The notes: generated by a model not told the origin, from the sequence alone. A DNA stretch of 64,000 nt from Pseudomonas fluorescens (GCF_902498065.1 NZ_CABVIR010000011.1:57924-121923); one strand, 5' to 3'. Positions 29,064-37,615 are shown, counted from the first letter of the stretch. A program made the numbers and translations.

Positions 29064-29876
29064 ATGCCCCTCGTTACGATTGACGGACAACCCCTTCACT
29101 TCATCGATCAAGGCACCGGTCCCGCCGTGCTGCTCGCCGGCAGCTACCTCTGGGACCAGGCCATGTGGGCGCCGCAGATCGCCGCGCTGTCGCAGCAATA
29201 CCGGGTCATCGCCCTGGACCTGTGGGGGCACGGTGAATCAGGCCCGCTACCCGAAGGCACGCAATCGCTGGATGACATTGCCCGTCAGGCACTGGCGTTG
29301 CTCGATCATCTGGACATCGACCGGGTCACGCTGGTCGGTCTGTCGGTTGGTGGCATGTGGGGCGTGCGTCTGGCGCTGTCAGTTCCGCAACGAATCAACG
29401 GCCTGGTACTGATGGACACCTACGTCGGCGTCGAACCGGAACCGACCCGCCAGTATTATTTCTCACTGTTCAAACAGATCGAAGACACCGGCGTGATTGC
29501 CCCGCAGTTGCTCGACATCGTCGTGCCGATCTTCTTCCGTCCGGGCATCGATGCGCAGTCGGCGCTGTATCAGGATTTCCGCGCGAAACTGGCTGCGCTG
29601 CCGCCGGAGCGCCTGCGTCAAAGCATTGTGCCGATGGGCCGGATCACGTTTGGTCGGGATGATCTGTTGCCGCGTCTGGGCGAGTTGAAGGCTGACGCCA
29701 CGCTGGTGATGTGTGGCGATCAGGACAAGCCGCGACCGCCGTCGGAGGCGATGGAAATGGCCGGGTTGATCGGTTGCCCGTGTGTGCTGGTGCCGGAAGC
29801 GGGGCATATCTCCAATCTGGAGAATCCGTCGTTTGTGACTGAGGCTTTGCTGAAGTTTCTGGCTGAGAGAAATTAG
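29064..29876 (+). CDS. Alpha/beta-fold hydrolase downstream of pvdL
   Basis: A 270-residue alpha/beta hydrolase. The triad is visible: the nucleophile Ser in VGLSVGGMWG near residue 95, an Asp in CGDQDKPRP near 217, and the His in PEAGHISNLENP near 245. The oxyanion region HFIDQGTGPAVLLAG is close to the N-terminus. There is no signal peptide, so it is cytoplasmic. It follows pvdL by 181 bases, with a REP pair between and no PvdS box seen. It could be an accessory esterase or editing-type hydrolase for pyoverdine, but nothing in the sequence proves that. AAAGGAAAC serves as ribosome site. Confidence 0.85.
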   Translation: MPLVTIDGQPLHFIDQGTGPAVLLAGSYLWDQAMWAPQIAALSQQYRVIALDLWGHGESGPLPEGTQSLDDIARQALALLDHLDIDRVTLVGLSVGGMWGVRLALSVPQRINGLVLMDTYVGVEPEPTRQYYFSLFKQIEDTGVIAPQLLDIVVPIFFRPGIDAQSALYQDFRAKLAALPPERLRQSIVPMGRITFGRDDLLPRLGELKADATLVMCGDQDKPRPPSEAMEMAGLIGCPCVLVPEAGHISNLENPSFVTEALLKFLAERN

Positions 29877-29887
29877 TTGTTTTGACT

Positions 29888-29963
29888 GGCCCCATCGCGA
29901 GCAGGCTCGCTCCCACAGGAGAATGCATTCCAATGTGGGAGCGAGCCTGCTCGCGATGGGGCC
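29888..29963. repeat. Perfect 30-base inverted repeat (REP pair)
   Basis: Arms 29888-29917 and 29934-29963 are exact complements with the core GCGAGCAGGCTCGC. They lie between the convergent hydrolase and dsbG genes and probably act as a bidirectional transcript end. Confidence 0.9.
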
Positions 29964-29991
29964 AATGAGGTCACTAAACCTCTGAAAGAAA

Positions 29992-30762
29992 CTACTTCGG
30001 CCCTAGAATTTTCACCAACTTGTCCGGCGAAGGCGCGCCTTGCTGTTGTTGCAGTTCACCCTTGTCGTCCATGTAGAAAATCGCCGGCGTGGCCTGCAGT
30101 TCCAGGTCTTCCATCAACTGCATGTTCGCCGCCAGTTTCGCCTGAATCGCTGGCGGTACTTCTTTCAGTGCTTTGAGCGTACTGGCCTTGCCGGCACCTT
30201 CGTGGTCTTGCAGGGCTTTTTGCGGATCCTTCGCGGCCAGCAATGCCGCGGATTTCCCCGGACTGTCTTCACGAATGATGCCGACCATGATGTGCCGCAA
30301 CTGCACCTTGCCGGCCTTCACCCATGGCCGCGCCTGTTCCCAGAACAGGTTGCAGTAAGGGCAGTTCGGATCGCTGAACAGGTACACCACGCGCGGTGCG
30401 TCCTTGTTGCCATCACCGATCCAGTTGCTGGCTTCCATCTTGCCCCAGATCTCCTTGGCCATTGGCGCGTACACCAGTTTCTGCAAGGGCGCACTGCTCA
30501 GGTCATTGCCCTCGGCGTCGTATAAATTGCCCAGCAGCACATGCTTGCCATCCGGCGTCAGGTACAGCGCCATACCGCGGTTCTGGTACTGCGCCGCGTA
30601 ACCGCGCAAGCCATCGGGGGCATCGAACTGACCGACGATTTTCGCGCCCTTGGCTTCGATCTTCTTGATCGCCTCGGGCAGTTCTTCGGCAGCCTGTACC
30701 GACGGCAGGTGCAGCAGGGCAGCGCCCAGGGTCAGCGTCAGCAGATGGCGGAGGCGGGGCAT
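29992..30762 (-). CDS. dsbG: Periplasmic disulfide isomerase DsbG
   Basis: A 256-residue secreted thiol-disulfide protein. Signal peptide about 1-24 (HLLTLTLGAALLHLPSVQA); N-terminal dimerisation domain to about 105; thioredoxin domain with the CPYC active site (FSDPNCPYCNLFW) near residue 130 and a cis-Pro loop LQATPAIFY near 225. This fits DsbG/DsbC, which are kept reduced by DsbD. It is the last gene of the dsbD-tlpA-dsbG operon; its ATG lies 25 bases inside the end of the preceding gene, implying coupled translation. Confidence 0.92.
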   Translation of the reverse strand: MPRLRHLLTLTLGAALLHLPSVQAAEELPEAIKKIEAKGAKIVGQFDAPDGLRGYAAQYQNRGMALYLTPDGKHVLLGNLYDAEGNDLSSAPLQKLVYAPMAKEIWGKMEASNWIGDGNKDAPRVVYLFSDPNCPYCNLFWEQARPWVKAGKVQLRHIMVGIIREDSPGKSAALLAAKDPQKALQDHEGAGKASTLKALKEVPPAIQAKLAANMQLMEDLELQATPAIFYMDDKGELQQQQGAPSPDKLVKILGPK

Positions 30763-31604
30763 GGCAGTTTCCTTGAAGAAGTGGAAGGTGTGGCCGGATT
30801 AGGGGTGTCAAAGTTTTCCAGGGCGCGGGCCAGGCTGGCGTCCGACAACTCGCCCAGATGACTGCCCAGCAGGCGACCGTCAGGGCTATAGAACAGCGTA
30901 GTCGGCAATGCCATCGAACCGACCGCCTGACCCAATCGACCGCCGCCGTCGAACAGCACGTTGGACAGGCTCAGGCCCTGGGTTTCCAGAAAGGTGCTGA
31001 CACTTTGCATGCTTTCCGCCTGATTGACGAACAGGAAGGTCAGGTCCGGACGATGTTGCTGGGCGTTTTCCAGCACCGGCATTTCCCGGCGGCACGGCGG
31101 GCACCAGGTGGCCCAGAGATTGATCACCAGAGGCCCGCCCTTGTAGTCGGCCAGTTTCACGGTTTCACCGGCGGCATTGCGCAGGGTGATGTCCGGCAGG
31201 CGCGTGCCTTGCTCGTAAATACTCAGGGAGAACGTCGCGAGCAGCCAGAAGGCCAAACCACTGGCTACGCCAAAGCCCAGCGGACGACGCAAACCCGGGC
31301 GACGCCAGCCTCGATACACCGCGGCAAGCAATAGAGCGATCACACCCGGCCAGGCGAGAAAGCCACCGTCGCGCAGGTCGATGACTTGCCACGGATCGTC
31401 ACGATAATGCTTCCAGTAGAGCGCGACGAAACTGATTCGAGCCGCCAGCATGCCCACCAGGAACAGGCTGAACAGCGCTGACTCGGGGTTTTCGCCGCCA
31501 CGCTTGGCCGCCCGCCAGCCGACAAACGTCGCCAGCGCCAGGGCACTGATCAGCAGCAGGTGGTTAAGCGCGATGGCAAACGTGCCGAGGGTAAAAGTCA
31601 GCAT
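30738..31604 (-). CDS. Membrane-anchored TlpA/ResA-like thiol-disulfide reductase
   Basis: A 288-residue protein. The N-terminal half has several hydrophobic segments (LNHLLLISALALATFVGW; LFSLFLVGMLAARISFVAL; FLAWPGVIALLLAAVYRG; GVASGLAFWLLATFSLSIY), resembling a prolipoprotein-diacylglyceryl-transferase-like or DUF membrane region. The C-terminal half is a periplasmic thioredoxin domain with active site NLWATWCPPCRREMPVLE near residue 185. The start at 31604 overlaps the dsbD stop by one base (TAATG). It probably receives electrons from DsbD and passes them to periplasmic targets. The target is unknown. Confidence 0.85.
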   Translation of the reverse strand: MLTFTLGTFAIALNHLLLISALALATFVGWRAAKRGGENPESALFSLFLVGMLAARISFVALYWKHYRDDPWQVIDLRDGGFLAWPGVIALLLAAVYRGWRRPGLRRPLGFGVASGLAFWLLATFSLSIYEQGTRLPDITLRNAAGETVKLADYKGGPLVINLWATWCPPCRREMPVLENAQQHRPDLTFLFVNQAESMQSVSTFLETQGLSLSNVLFDGGGRLGQAVGSMALPTTLFYSPDGRLLGSHLGELSDASLARALENFDTPNPATPSTSSRKLPCPASAIC

Positions 31605-33340
31605 TAACGGGCGTCTCGGGTGGTGGTCCAGCGTTGCAGGAAGGTGTCGGCATCGACCTCGCCGGTGATGCGCTGGCTGCGACGTTCTTCGCCGTCGGCG
31701 CCGATCCACAGAAAACTCGGTGGTCCCGGCACTTTATAACGGCCGAGCAGTTCACGGCTGGCGGCATTGTCGGCGGTGACGTCGAGCCGTAGCAAGCGCA
31801 CGTCGTTCAAGGCGTCAAGCACGCGGGGTTGGCCGAACACCTGTTTTTCCATGACCTTGCACGACACGCACCAGTCGGCGTAGTAGTCCAGCAGCACCCA
31901 TTGCCCCTGAGCTTTTGCCGCGTCAAGTTCCCGTTGCAGTGCGGCCGGGTCCTTGATCGTGGTGAAGGCATCGTGGCCAACCGGGCGGGCGAAATTGCTC
32001 GCATTGGCGGTGCTATAGACCTGTAGCGGTTTCAACAGGTCATCACTGCCACCCGCCGCACCGATCATCAACAAGCTGCCCCACACGCCGAGCAACAATG
32101 AGCTGGCACCGAACAGATGCGCGACACGCCCGAAACCTTCCGACTGTTTCCAGGCGCTGTAGGCGGCAATCAGCAACAACGCACCGCACAGGCCGACCCA
32201 CAACGATTCATCCAGCACCGGCCGCAGCATCAGCAACGCGGTGGCGAGGAACAGGAAGCCGAACACGCCTTTGAGCAGGTTCATCCAGGCGCCGGGTTTG
32301 GGCAGGAAGCGATTGCCGACCGTCACCAGCAACAGCAGCGGCACACCAATGCCGATGCCCATGGCGAACAGAATCAACCCGCCGTGGAGCGCGTTGCCGC
32401 TTTGCGCGATGTAGAGCAGGGCGCCCGCCAGCGGCGCGGTCATGCACGGACCGACCAACAGGCCGGACAGCGCGCCCAGCACACCCGCGCCGATCAGGCT
32501 GCCACCGCGTTGATTACGCGACACGTTCTCCAGCCGATCCCGCAACGCCACCGGCAGTTGCAACTCGAAGAAACCGAACATCGGCAGCGCCAGCAACACA
32601 AACACGGCGGCGAAACTGCCCAGCAACCATGGGTTTTGCAGCAGCGCCTGCAAGTTTGCGCCGAGCAGCGCCGCCAGAACGCCCATCGCCGCGTACACCA
32701 GCGCCATGCTCACGACGTAGCTGGCAGCCAAGGCAAATCCACGTTTGGGCGTAGCGCCACTGCCGACGATCAAACCGGCCAGAATCGGCAGCATCGGCAA
32801 TGTGCAAGGGGTGAAGGCCAGCAGCAGGCCCAGACCGAAGAACACCAGCAAGCTCCAGCCCAGCGCCCGTTGTTGCAGGCCGCTGGCCAGGGCTTGATCC
32901 GGCGCTTCATTGGCCGTCGAAGTGACAGCGCTGCCACCCAGATCCACGACCTGGGTTTGTGGCGGATAACACAGCCCGGCATCGGCACACCCCTGGAAGC
33001 CGACCTTGATCTGGCCGGTCGCACCCGCCGGAATCTTCAGTTCCAGGCCTTGCCGATAAACCGGCTGTTCGCCGAAGAATTCATCACTGTGAGACTCGCC
33101 TTCGGGTAACACAGGGTGCAGCTCGGCGGGCAACCCATCGAACTTCAGGCGTTTCTGATAAAGGTAGTAACCGTCGGTGATCTGCCAATAGAGCTGTGTT
33201 TCACCTGATTCGAGGCGCTCGGAGGTGAAGACAAACGCCTTTTCCACCGGCAGGAATTCAGGTTTGGTTTCGAACGGATTGGTCCCTGCCTGGGCCACAC
33301 CCGAGATCAAGAGAACAAAAAACAAAAACAGACGACGCAT
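31604..33340 (-). CDS. dsbD: Thiol:disulfide interchange protein DsbD
   Basis: Carries reducing power from cytoplasmic thioredoxin across the inner membrane to periplasmic thiol proteins. Of 578 residues, about 1-18 are a signal peptide (LFLFFVLLISGVAQA). The N-terminal alpha domain (20-130) has the Cys pair in GCADAGLCYPPQ. Eight membrane segments (about 165-430) hold the redox cysteines of FTPCTLPMLP and VGPCMTAPLAG. The C-terminal thioredoxin-like gamma domain has CVSC (YYADWCVSCKVMEKQVF). All six redox cysteines are present. First gene of the operon, divergent from the two-component genes across a gap with PmrA-like repeats. Confidence 0.94.
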   Translation of the reverse strand: MRRLFLFFVLLISGVAQAGTNPFETKPEFLPVEKAFVFTSERLESGETQLYWQITDGYYLYQKRLKFDGLPAELHPVLPEGESHSDEFFGEQPVYRQGLELKIPAGATGQIKVGFQGCADAGLCYPPQTQVVDLGGSAVTSTANEAPDQALASGLQQRALGWSLLVFFGLGLLLAFTPCTLPMLPILAGLIVGSGATPKRGFALAASYVVSMALVYAAMGVLAALLGANLQALLQNPWLLGSFAAVFVLLALPMFGFFELQLPVALRDRLENVSRNQRGGSLIGAGVLGALSGLLVGPCMTAPLAGALLYIAQSGNALHGGLILFAMGIGIGVPLLLLVTVGNRFLPKPGAWMNLLKGVFGFLFLATALLMLRPVLDESLWVGLCGALLLIAAYSAWKQSEGFGRVAHLFGASSLLLGVWGSLLMIGAAGGSDDLLKPLQVYSTANASNFARPVGHDAFTTIKDPAALQRELDAAKAQGQWVLLDYYADWCVSCKVMEKQVFGQPRVLDALNDVRLLRLDVTADNAASRELLGRYKVPGPPSFLWIGADGEERRSQRITGEVDADTFLQRWTTTRDAR

Positions 33341-33387
33341 GGGTAAGCCTTATCCCTTTGCAAGTGAGGTGCACAATGGGAGGCGGC

Positions 33388-33415
33388 GATTAACCGATGA
33401 TTAACCGCGATAACC
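33388..33415. promoter_or_regulatory. Tandem response-regulator box (PmrA/QseB-like) between dsbD and the regulator gene
   Basis: GATTAACC at 33388-33395 and 33399-33406, followed by GATAACC at 33409-33415. Read on the minus strand this is GTTAAT-N5-GTTAAT, the layout of PmrA/QseB-type binding sites (CTTAAT-N5-CTTAAT). It is in the only gap shared by the divergent dsbD operon and the two-component genes. Confidence 0.75.
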
Positions 33416-33494
33416 TTGTGGACGTGGCGCTTGCGGCATAATGTCCGCTTAATCGGCCACCGGCCTAATCAGCTTTTTTTCAACAGGGTTGACC

Positions 33495-34178
33495 ATGCAC
33501 GTACTGGTTTGCGAAGACGACGAGCTGATCGCCAGCGGGATTGTCGCCGGTCTCACCGCTCAAGGCCTGACGGTCGAGCACGTGGCCACGGCTTCGGCTG
33601 CCCGCGCCATGCTCAAGGTCGCCGAGTTCGACGTCATGGTGCTCGACCTCGGTCTGCCTGACGAAGACGGGCTGAAGCTGTTGCAGCAGCTTCGCCACAA
33701 CGGTCTGGAAATCCCGGTGCTGATTCTCACCGCGCGGGATTCGGTCATCGATCGTGTCGACGGCCTGCAAGCGGGGGCCGATGATTACCTGCTCAAGCCA
33801 TTCGACCTGCGCGAACTCGCCGCACGCCTGCACACGCTGTTGCGACGGGTGGCGGGGCGCAGCGTCAACCTGATCGAGCATGGCGCCCTGACCTACGACC
33901 CGAGCAGCCGCGAAACCACGCTCGCCGGCCAACCGGTGGACCTTTCCCGGCGCGAACAGTCGCTGTTACAAGCGCTGTTGCACAACCGTGGCCGGGTGCT
34001 GTCGACCGAGCAGTTGAAAGACAGCGTCTACGGTTTCAACGACGAGCTGGAAAGCAACGCCCTCAACGTGCATATCCATCACCTGCGGCGCAAACTCGGT
34101 AATGGCATTGTTGAGACCGTGCGCGGCCTGGGCTATCGCCTGGGGCCGGCCGATGGCGCAGAGGAATTGAAAAAGTGA
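33495..34178 (+). CDS. dsbR: OmpR-family response regulator (DsbR-like)
   Basis: A 227-residue regulator. The receiver domain (1-120) has the acidic pair in VCEDDEL, the phospho-acceptor Asp in VMVLDLGLPDEDG, and LTARD and KPFD motifs. The winged-helix DNA-binding domain (125-220) ends HIHHLRRKLGNGIVETVRGL, of the PmrA/QseB subgroup. The ATG at 33495 is preferred to a TTG two codons earlier. Divergence from dsbD matches the arrangement of the copper-responsive DsbR/DsbS pair reported in P. aeruginosa; the name rests on that synteny. It overlaps the kinase gene by one base. Confidence 0.8.
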   Translation: MHVLVCEDDELIASGIVAGLTAQGLTVEHVATASAARAMLKVAEFDVMVLDLGLPDEDGLKLLQQLRHNGLEIPVLILTARDSVIDRVDGLQAGADDYLLKPFDLRELAARLHTLLRRVAGRSVNLIEHGALTYDPSSRETTLAGQPVDLSRREQSLLQALLHNRGRVLSTEQLKDSVYGFNDELESNALNVHIHHLRRKLGNGIVETVRGLGYRLGPADGAEELKK

Positions 34179-35500
34179 TGAGCCTGCGTTTGCGCCTGAG
34201 CCTCACCTTGGGTGCCGCATTTGCGCTGATCTGGGCCCTGGCAGCGGCCTGGATGCTGAGCGACCTGCGCAACCAGATGATGTTTTCCCTCGACCAGCGG
34301 CTGGTGGCGTCGGCGCGCATGGTTGCCGGCCTGATGGAGCAATTGCCCGCCTTGCCGACCAAGGGCGAGGGCACCCATTTCAGCGCGGAACAACTGAACA
34401 TTCCGGGCGGCATGGCGTGTCAGGTCAGCTCGCTGCGCGGCGAAATCCTGGCCCGCAGTCACACCGATCCGCAGCAAACTCTGGAGGCCGAGAAAATGGG
34501 CTTCCACGATCAGATGATCGACGGTGCGCCGTGGCGCAGTTTCACCCTGGCCCGTGGCGATCTGCGCATTACCACAGCGGATCGGCAGATCGAGCGCGAA
34601 GCGTTGAACATGTCGATTTTGCTGGCGGCATCGGTGCCGGTGGGCGTGGCATTGCTCGGTTGCCTGTGCCTGCTGTGGCTGGGCATCGGCCAGGGTTTGG
34701 CGCCGCTGAACCGCATGCGCGATGCCTTGATGCGCCGCAGTGCCGACTCGCTGGAACCCTTGCAGATCCAGCCGCTGCCCAGCGAATTGCAACCGTTGCT
34801 GGATACCCAGAACCAATTGTTTCAGCGCATCGGCAAGACCATCGAGCGCGAACGCCGGCTGACCGGTGACGCGGCCCACGAACTGCGCAGCCCGTTGACG
34901 GCGATCAAGACTCACCTGCAAGTGGCACGCATGACCGATGGCGCGGCACGGGATCAATCGCTGGCCCGGGCGGAAGAGGGCGCCGACCGTCTGCACCGTA
35001 CCCTTGAGCAACTGTTGTTGCTGGCGCGGGTCGAGGGCAGCCTGTCGTTCGACGACGGTGTGCAATGCAGCGCCGAGCAAGTGGCGAAACTGGCGATTCA
35101 GGATGCCGCCAGCGGTGATCGTCAGCGGATCAAATTCAAGTTGCCGCCGAAGCTCTCTCACGCACCGGTGCAAATGCCCGCCGTGCTGTCGATTGCCGCG
35201 CTGCGAAACCTGCTGGACAACGCCCTGCGCCATACCCCGAACGACGGACCGGTGGAACTGAGTCTGGAGACCACCGGCAGCCGTGTGCAGTTCGTGGTGC
35301 GCGACCATGGCCCGGGCATTGCCGAAGACGATCTGCAACACCTGACCCAACGCTTCTGGCGCAATGGCCAGAGCACCGGCTGCGGTCTGGGGTTGGCGAT
35401 TGTCCAGGCGATTGTTCAGCGTTGTGGCTGCACGCTGCATTTCGACAGCCGACCGGATGGCTTGCGGGTTGAGCTGACTATGCCGCTGCAACCGGTCTGA
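34178..35500 (+). CDS. dsbS: Sensor histidine kinase (DsbS-like)
   Basis: A 440-residue membrane kinase. TM1 is about residues 6-30 (LSLTLGAAFALIWALAAAWM), the periplasmic sensor about 30-145, and TM2 about 148-172 (ILLAASVPVGVALLGCLCLL). A HAMP linker follows. The HisKA phospho-acceptor is in GDAAHELRSPLTAIKTHL, with N box NLLDNALRHTP and glycine boxes DHGPGIAE and GCGLGLAIV. The periplasmic part has a Cys in GMACQVSSL but no obvious metal cluster. TGATG overlap with the regulator shows coupling; a GTG one codon earlier is an alternative start. Metal or thiol-stress sensing is inferred from the dsb neighbours. Confidence 0.85.
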   Translation: MSLRLRLSLTLGAAFALIWALAAAWMLSDLRNQMMFSLDQRLVASARMVAGLMEQLPALPTKGEGTHFSAEQLNIPGGMACQVSSLRGEILARSHTDPQQTLEAEKMGFHDQMIDGAPWRSFTLARGDLRITTADRQIEREALNMSILLAASVPVGVALLGCLCLLWLGIGQGLAPLNRMRDALMRRSADSLEPLQIQPLPSELQPLLDTQNQLFQRIGKTIERERRLTGDAAHELRSPLTAIKTHLQVARMTDGAARDQSLARAEEGADRLHRTLEQLLLLARVEGSLSFDDGVQCSAEQVAKLAIQDAASGDRQRIKFKLPPKLSHAPVQMPAVLSIAALRNLLDNALRHTPNDGPVELSLETTGSRVQFVVRDHGPGIAEDDLQHLTQRFWRNGQSTGCGLGLAIVQAIVQRCGCTLHFDSRPDGLRVELTMPLQPV

Positions 35501-35619
35501 GCACACCACAGGGAGGTTGTGTTGCACATCAAATGTAACGTCTCTCCATTGGCATTCCGACGACCACCAACGCTATCGTCCCCGGCAGCTTTTTCTCAAT
35601 GGATTGAGGTCACAGCGCT

Positions 35620-36105
35620 ATGGATGCACCCCTGTACATCTGCAAGGCAACCCCTGCCGACGCCGGTATCATCAGCCGGATCGTCGAGCGTTCCATCCGC
35701 GTCGGTTGTGCGCTCGACCACCGCAACAACCCGCAAACTGTCGCCATCTGGACTCACAACAAAACCATCGAACACATTCAACCGTGGCTGACTGACCAAC
35801 GGCTGTACCTGAACATTGCCCTGTTGCAGGACAAACCGGTCGGCGTTGCGATGGCGGCGATCAGCGGCAAGCTCGCGTTCTGTTACGTGCAACCGGAATG
35901 GTTTCGCCGGGGTGCCGGGCAAGCGCTGGTGCGCGATCTTGAAGGCTGGCTGATCGATAACGGTCTGGCTCAAGTCAGACTCAACAGCACCCGAACCAGC
36001 GAAGCCTTTTACCGTCATCTGGGTTATCAGCCCTGTGCTGAAACGTTCACCGTCGCCGGACTCCATGCCATCCCCATGCACAAGGCGCTGACGCCACCTT
36101 CATAA
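35620..36105 (+). CDS. GNAT-family N-acetyltransferase
   Basis: A 161-residue acetyltransferase. The acetyl-CoA-binding segment is FCYVQPEWFRRGAGQALVRD (residues about 87-106), and the C-terminal NSTRTSEAFYRHLGYQPC is typical of small GNAT proteins. Cytoplasmic, no signal. It lies between the sensor kinase and pvdH, same strand, but has no PvdS box of its own, so a pyoverdine link is only positional. The acceptor is unknown. Confidence 0.8.
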   Translation: MDAPLYICKATPADAGIISRIVERSIRVGCALDHRNNPQTVAIWTHNKTIEHIQPWLTDQRLYLNIALLQDKPVGVAMAAISGKLAFCYVQPEWFRRGAGQALVRDLEGWLIDNGLAQVRLNSTRTSEAFYRHLGYQPCAETFTVAGLHAIPMHKALTPPS

Positions 36106-36121
36106 AAGCTGATCAAGGGTC

Positions 36122-36145
36122 TAAATCCTCGGTGCGCCGAAGCGT
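36122..36145 (+). promoter_or_regulatory. PvdS box upstream of pvdH
   Basis: TAAAT at 36122-36126, 16 bases, CGT at 36143-36145. Perfect match to the iron-starvation promoter, 36 bases ahead of the pvdH start codon. Confidence 0.9.
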
Positions 36146-36181
36146 TTCCAGAACAGGAAAACCTTATTGAGGGGTCGAGAG

Positions 36182-37594
36182 ATGTCAGTCGCTACCAGCC
36201 TTATGGAAGATCAGTCGGCCCGGATCGCTCCGGCGCCGGCCGAAACGCTTTATCAGTTCAACGAATCGCCATTGCTCGCGCGCCAGAACCAGCAGGAATC
36301 GAATGCCCGCAGCTACCCGCGCCGCATTCCCCTGGCCCTGAAGCGTGCCAAGGGCATTTATGTCGAAGACGTTGAAGGCCGCCGTTTCATTGACTGCCTG
36401 GCCGGCGCCGGGACGTTGGCCCTGGGGCATAACCATCCGGTGGTGATCGAAGCGATCCAGCAAGTGCTGACCGATGAACTGCCGCTGCACACCCTCGACC
36501 TGACCACCCCGGTCAAGGACCAGTTTGTCCAGGACCTGTTCGGTCTGCTGCCACCGGCGCTAGCCGCTGAAGCAAAGATCCAGTTCTGCGGCCCGACCGG
36601 CACCGACGCCGTGGAAGCCGCGCTGAAGCTGGTGCGCACCGCCACCGGGCGCAGCACCGTATTGTCGTTCCAGGGCGGTTATCACGGCATGAGCCAGGGC
36701 GCGTTGAGCCTGATGGGCAGCCTGGGGCCGAAAAAGCCCTTGGGCGCATTGCTCAGTAGTGGCGTGCAGTTCATGCCGTACCCCTACGATTACCGTTGCC
36801 CGTTCGGCCTCGGTGGTGCACAAGGCGTGCAGGTCAACCTGAACTACCTGGAAAACCTGCTGAACGATCCCGAGGCCGGCGTGCAGTTGCCGGCTGCTGT
36901 GATTGTCGAAGCCGTTCAGGGCGAGGGCGGGGTGATCCCGGCCGATCTCGATTGGTTGCGCGGTCTGCGACGTATCACTGAAAAGGCGGGCGTGGCGCTG
37001 ATCGTCGACGAAATCCAGAGCGGTTTCGCCCGCACCGGCAAGATGTTCGCCTTCGAGCACGCCGGGATCATTCCGGACGTGGTGGTGATGTCCAAAGCCA
37101 TCGGCGGCAGCCTGCCGCTGGCGGTGGTGGTGTATCGCGACTGGCTCGACACCTGGTTGCCGGGCGCGCATGCCGGGACCTTCCGTGGCAACCAAATGGC
37201 CATGGCGGCGGGCTCTGCGGTGATGCGTTATCTGGTTGAGCACAAGGTCTGCGAACACGCTGCGGCCATGGGCGAGCGCTTGAGCGAACACCTGCGCATT
37301 CTTCAGCGGGATTTCCCGCAATTGGGTGATATTCGCGGTCGTGGCTTGATGCTGGGTGTCGAGCTGGTTGACCCGACTGGCGCGCCGGATGCGCAAGGTC
37401 ATCCACCGATCTTCGCTCGTCTGGCGCCGCTGGTGCAGCGTGAATGCCTGAAACGTGGACTGATTCTGGAGTTGGGTGGCCGTCATGGTGGCGTGGTGCG
37501 TTTCCTGCCGCCGCTGGTGATTACCGCTGCGGAAATTGATCGGGTGGCGGAGATTTTTGGTCGGGCCATGGCCGCCGCCACCGCCATCCTCTAA
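36182..37594 (+). CDS. pvdH: Diaminobutyrate--2-oxoglutarate aminotransferase PvdH
   Basis: Makes L-2,4-diaminobutyrate from aspartate semialdehyde with glutamate as amino donor, supplying the Dab unit used by PvdL. The 470 residues show class-III PLP aminotransferase features: YVEDVEGRRFIDCLAGAGTL, the cofactor-contact segment FCGPTGTDAVEAALK, LIVDEIQSGFARTG with the PLP Asp, the Schiff-base Lys in VVMSKAIGGSLPLAV near residue 304, and GTFRGNQ. The ATG at 36182 follows GAGGGG; a start five codons earlier is less likely. The PvdS box 36 bases upstream makes it an iron-starvation gene. Confidence 0.94.
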   Translation: MSVATSLMEDQSARIAPAPAETLYQFNESPLLARQNQQESNARSYPRRIPLALKRAKGIYVEDVEGRRFIDCLAGAGTLALGHNHPVVIEAIQQVLTDELPLHTLDLTTPVKDQFVQDLFGLLPPALAAEAKIQFCGPTGTDAVEAALKLVRTATGRSTVLSFQGGYHGMSQGALSLMGSLGPKKPLGALLSSGVQFMPYPYDYRCPFGLGGAQGVQVNLNYLENLLNDPEAGVQLPAAVIVEAVQGEGGVIPADLDWLRGLRRITEKAGVALIVDEIQSGFARTGKMFAFEHAGIIPDVVVMSKAIGGSLPLAVVVYRDWLDTWLPGAHAGTFRGNQMAMAAGSAVMRYLVEHKVCEHAAAMGERLSEHLRILQRDFPQLGDIRGRGLMLGVELVDPTGAPDAQGHPPIFARLAPLVQRECLKRGLILELGGRHGGVVRFLPPLVITAAEIDRVAEIFGRAMAAATAIL

Positions 37595-37615
37595 ATTTTC
37601 CGGGCCCCGGAACGT
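37592..37615 (+). promoter_or_regulatory. PvdS box of the mbtH-like gene, overlapping the pvdH stop codon
   Basis: TAAAT at 37592-37596 (its TAA is the pvdH stop), 16 bases, CGT at 37613-37615. The spacer contains TTCCGGG-C-CCCGGAA, a perfect 7-1-7 palindrome. The mbtH start codon is 60 bases further on. Confidence 0.85.
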
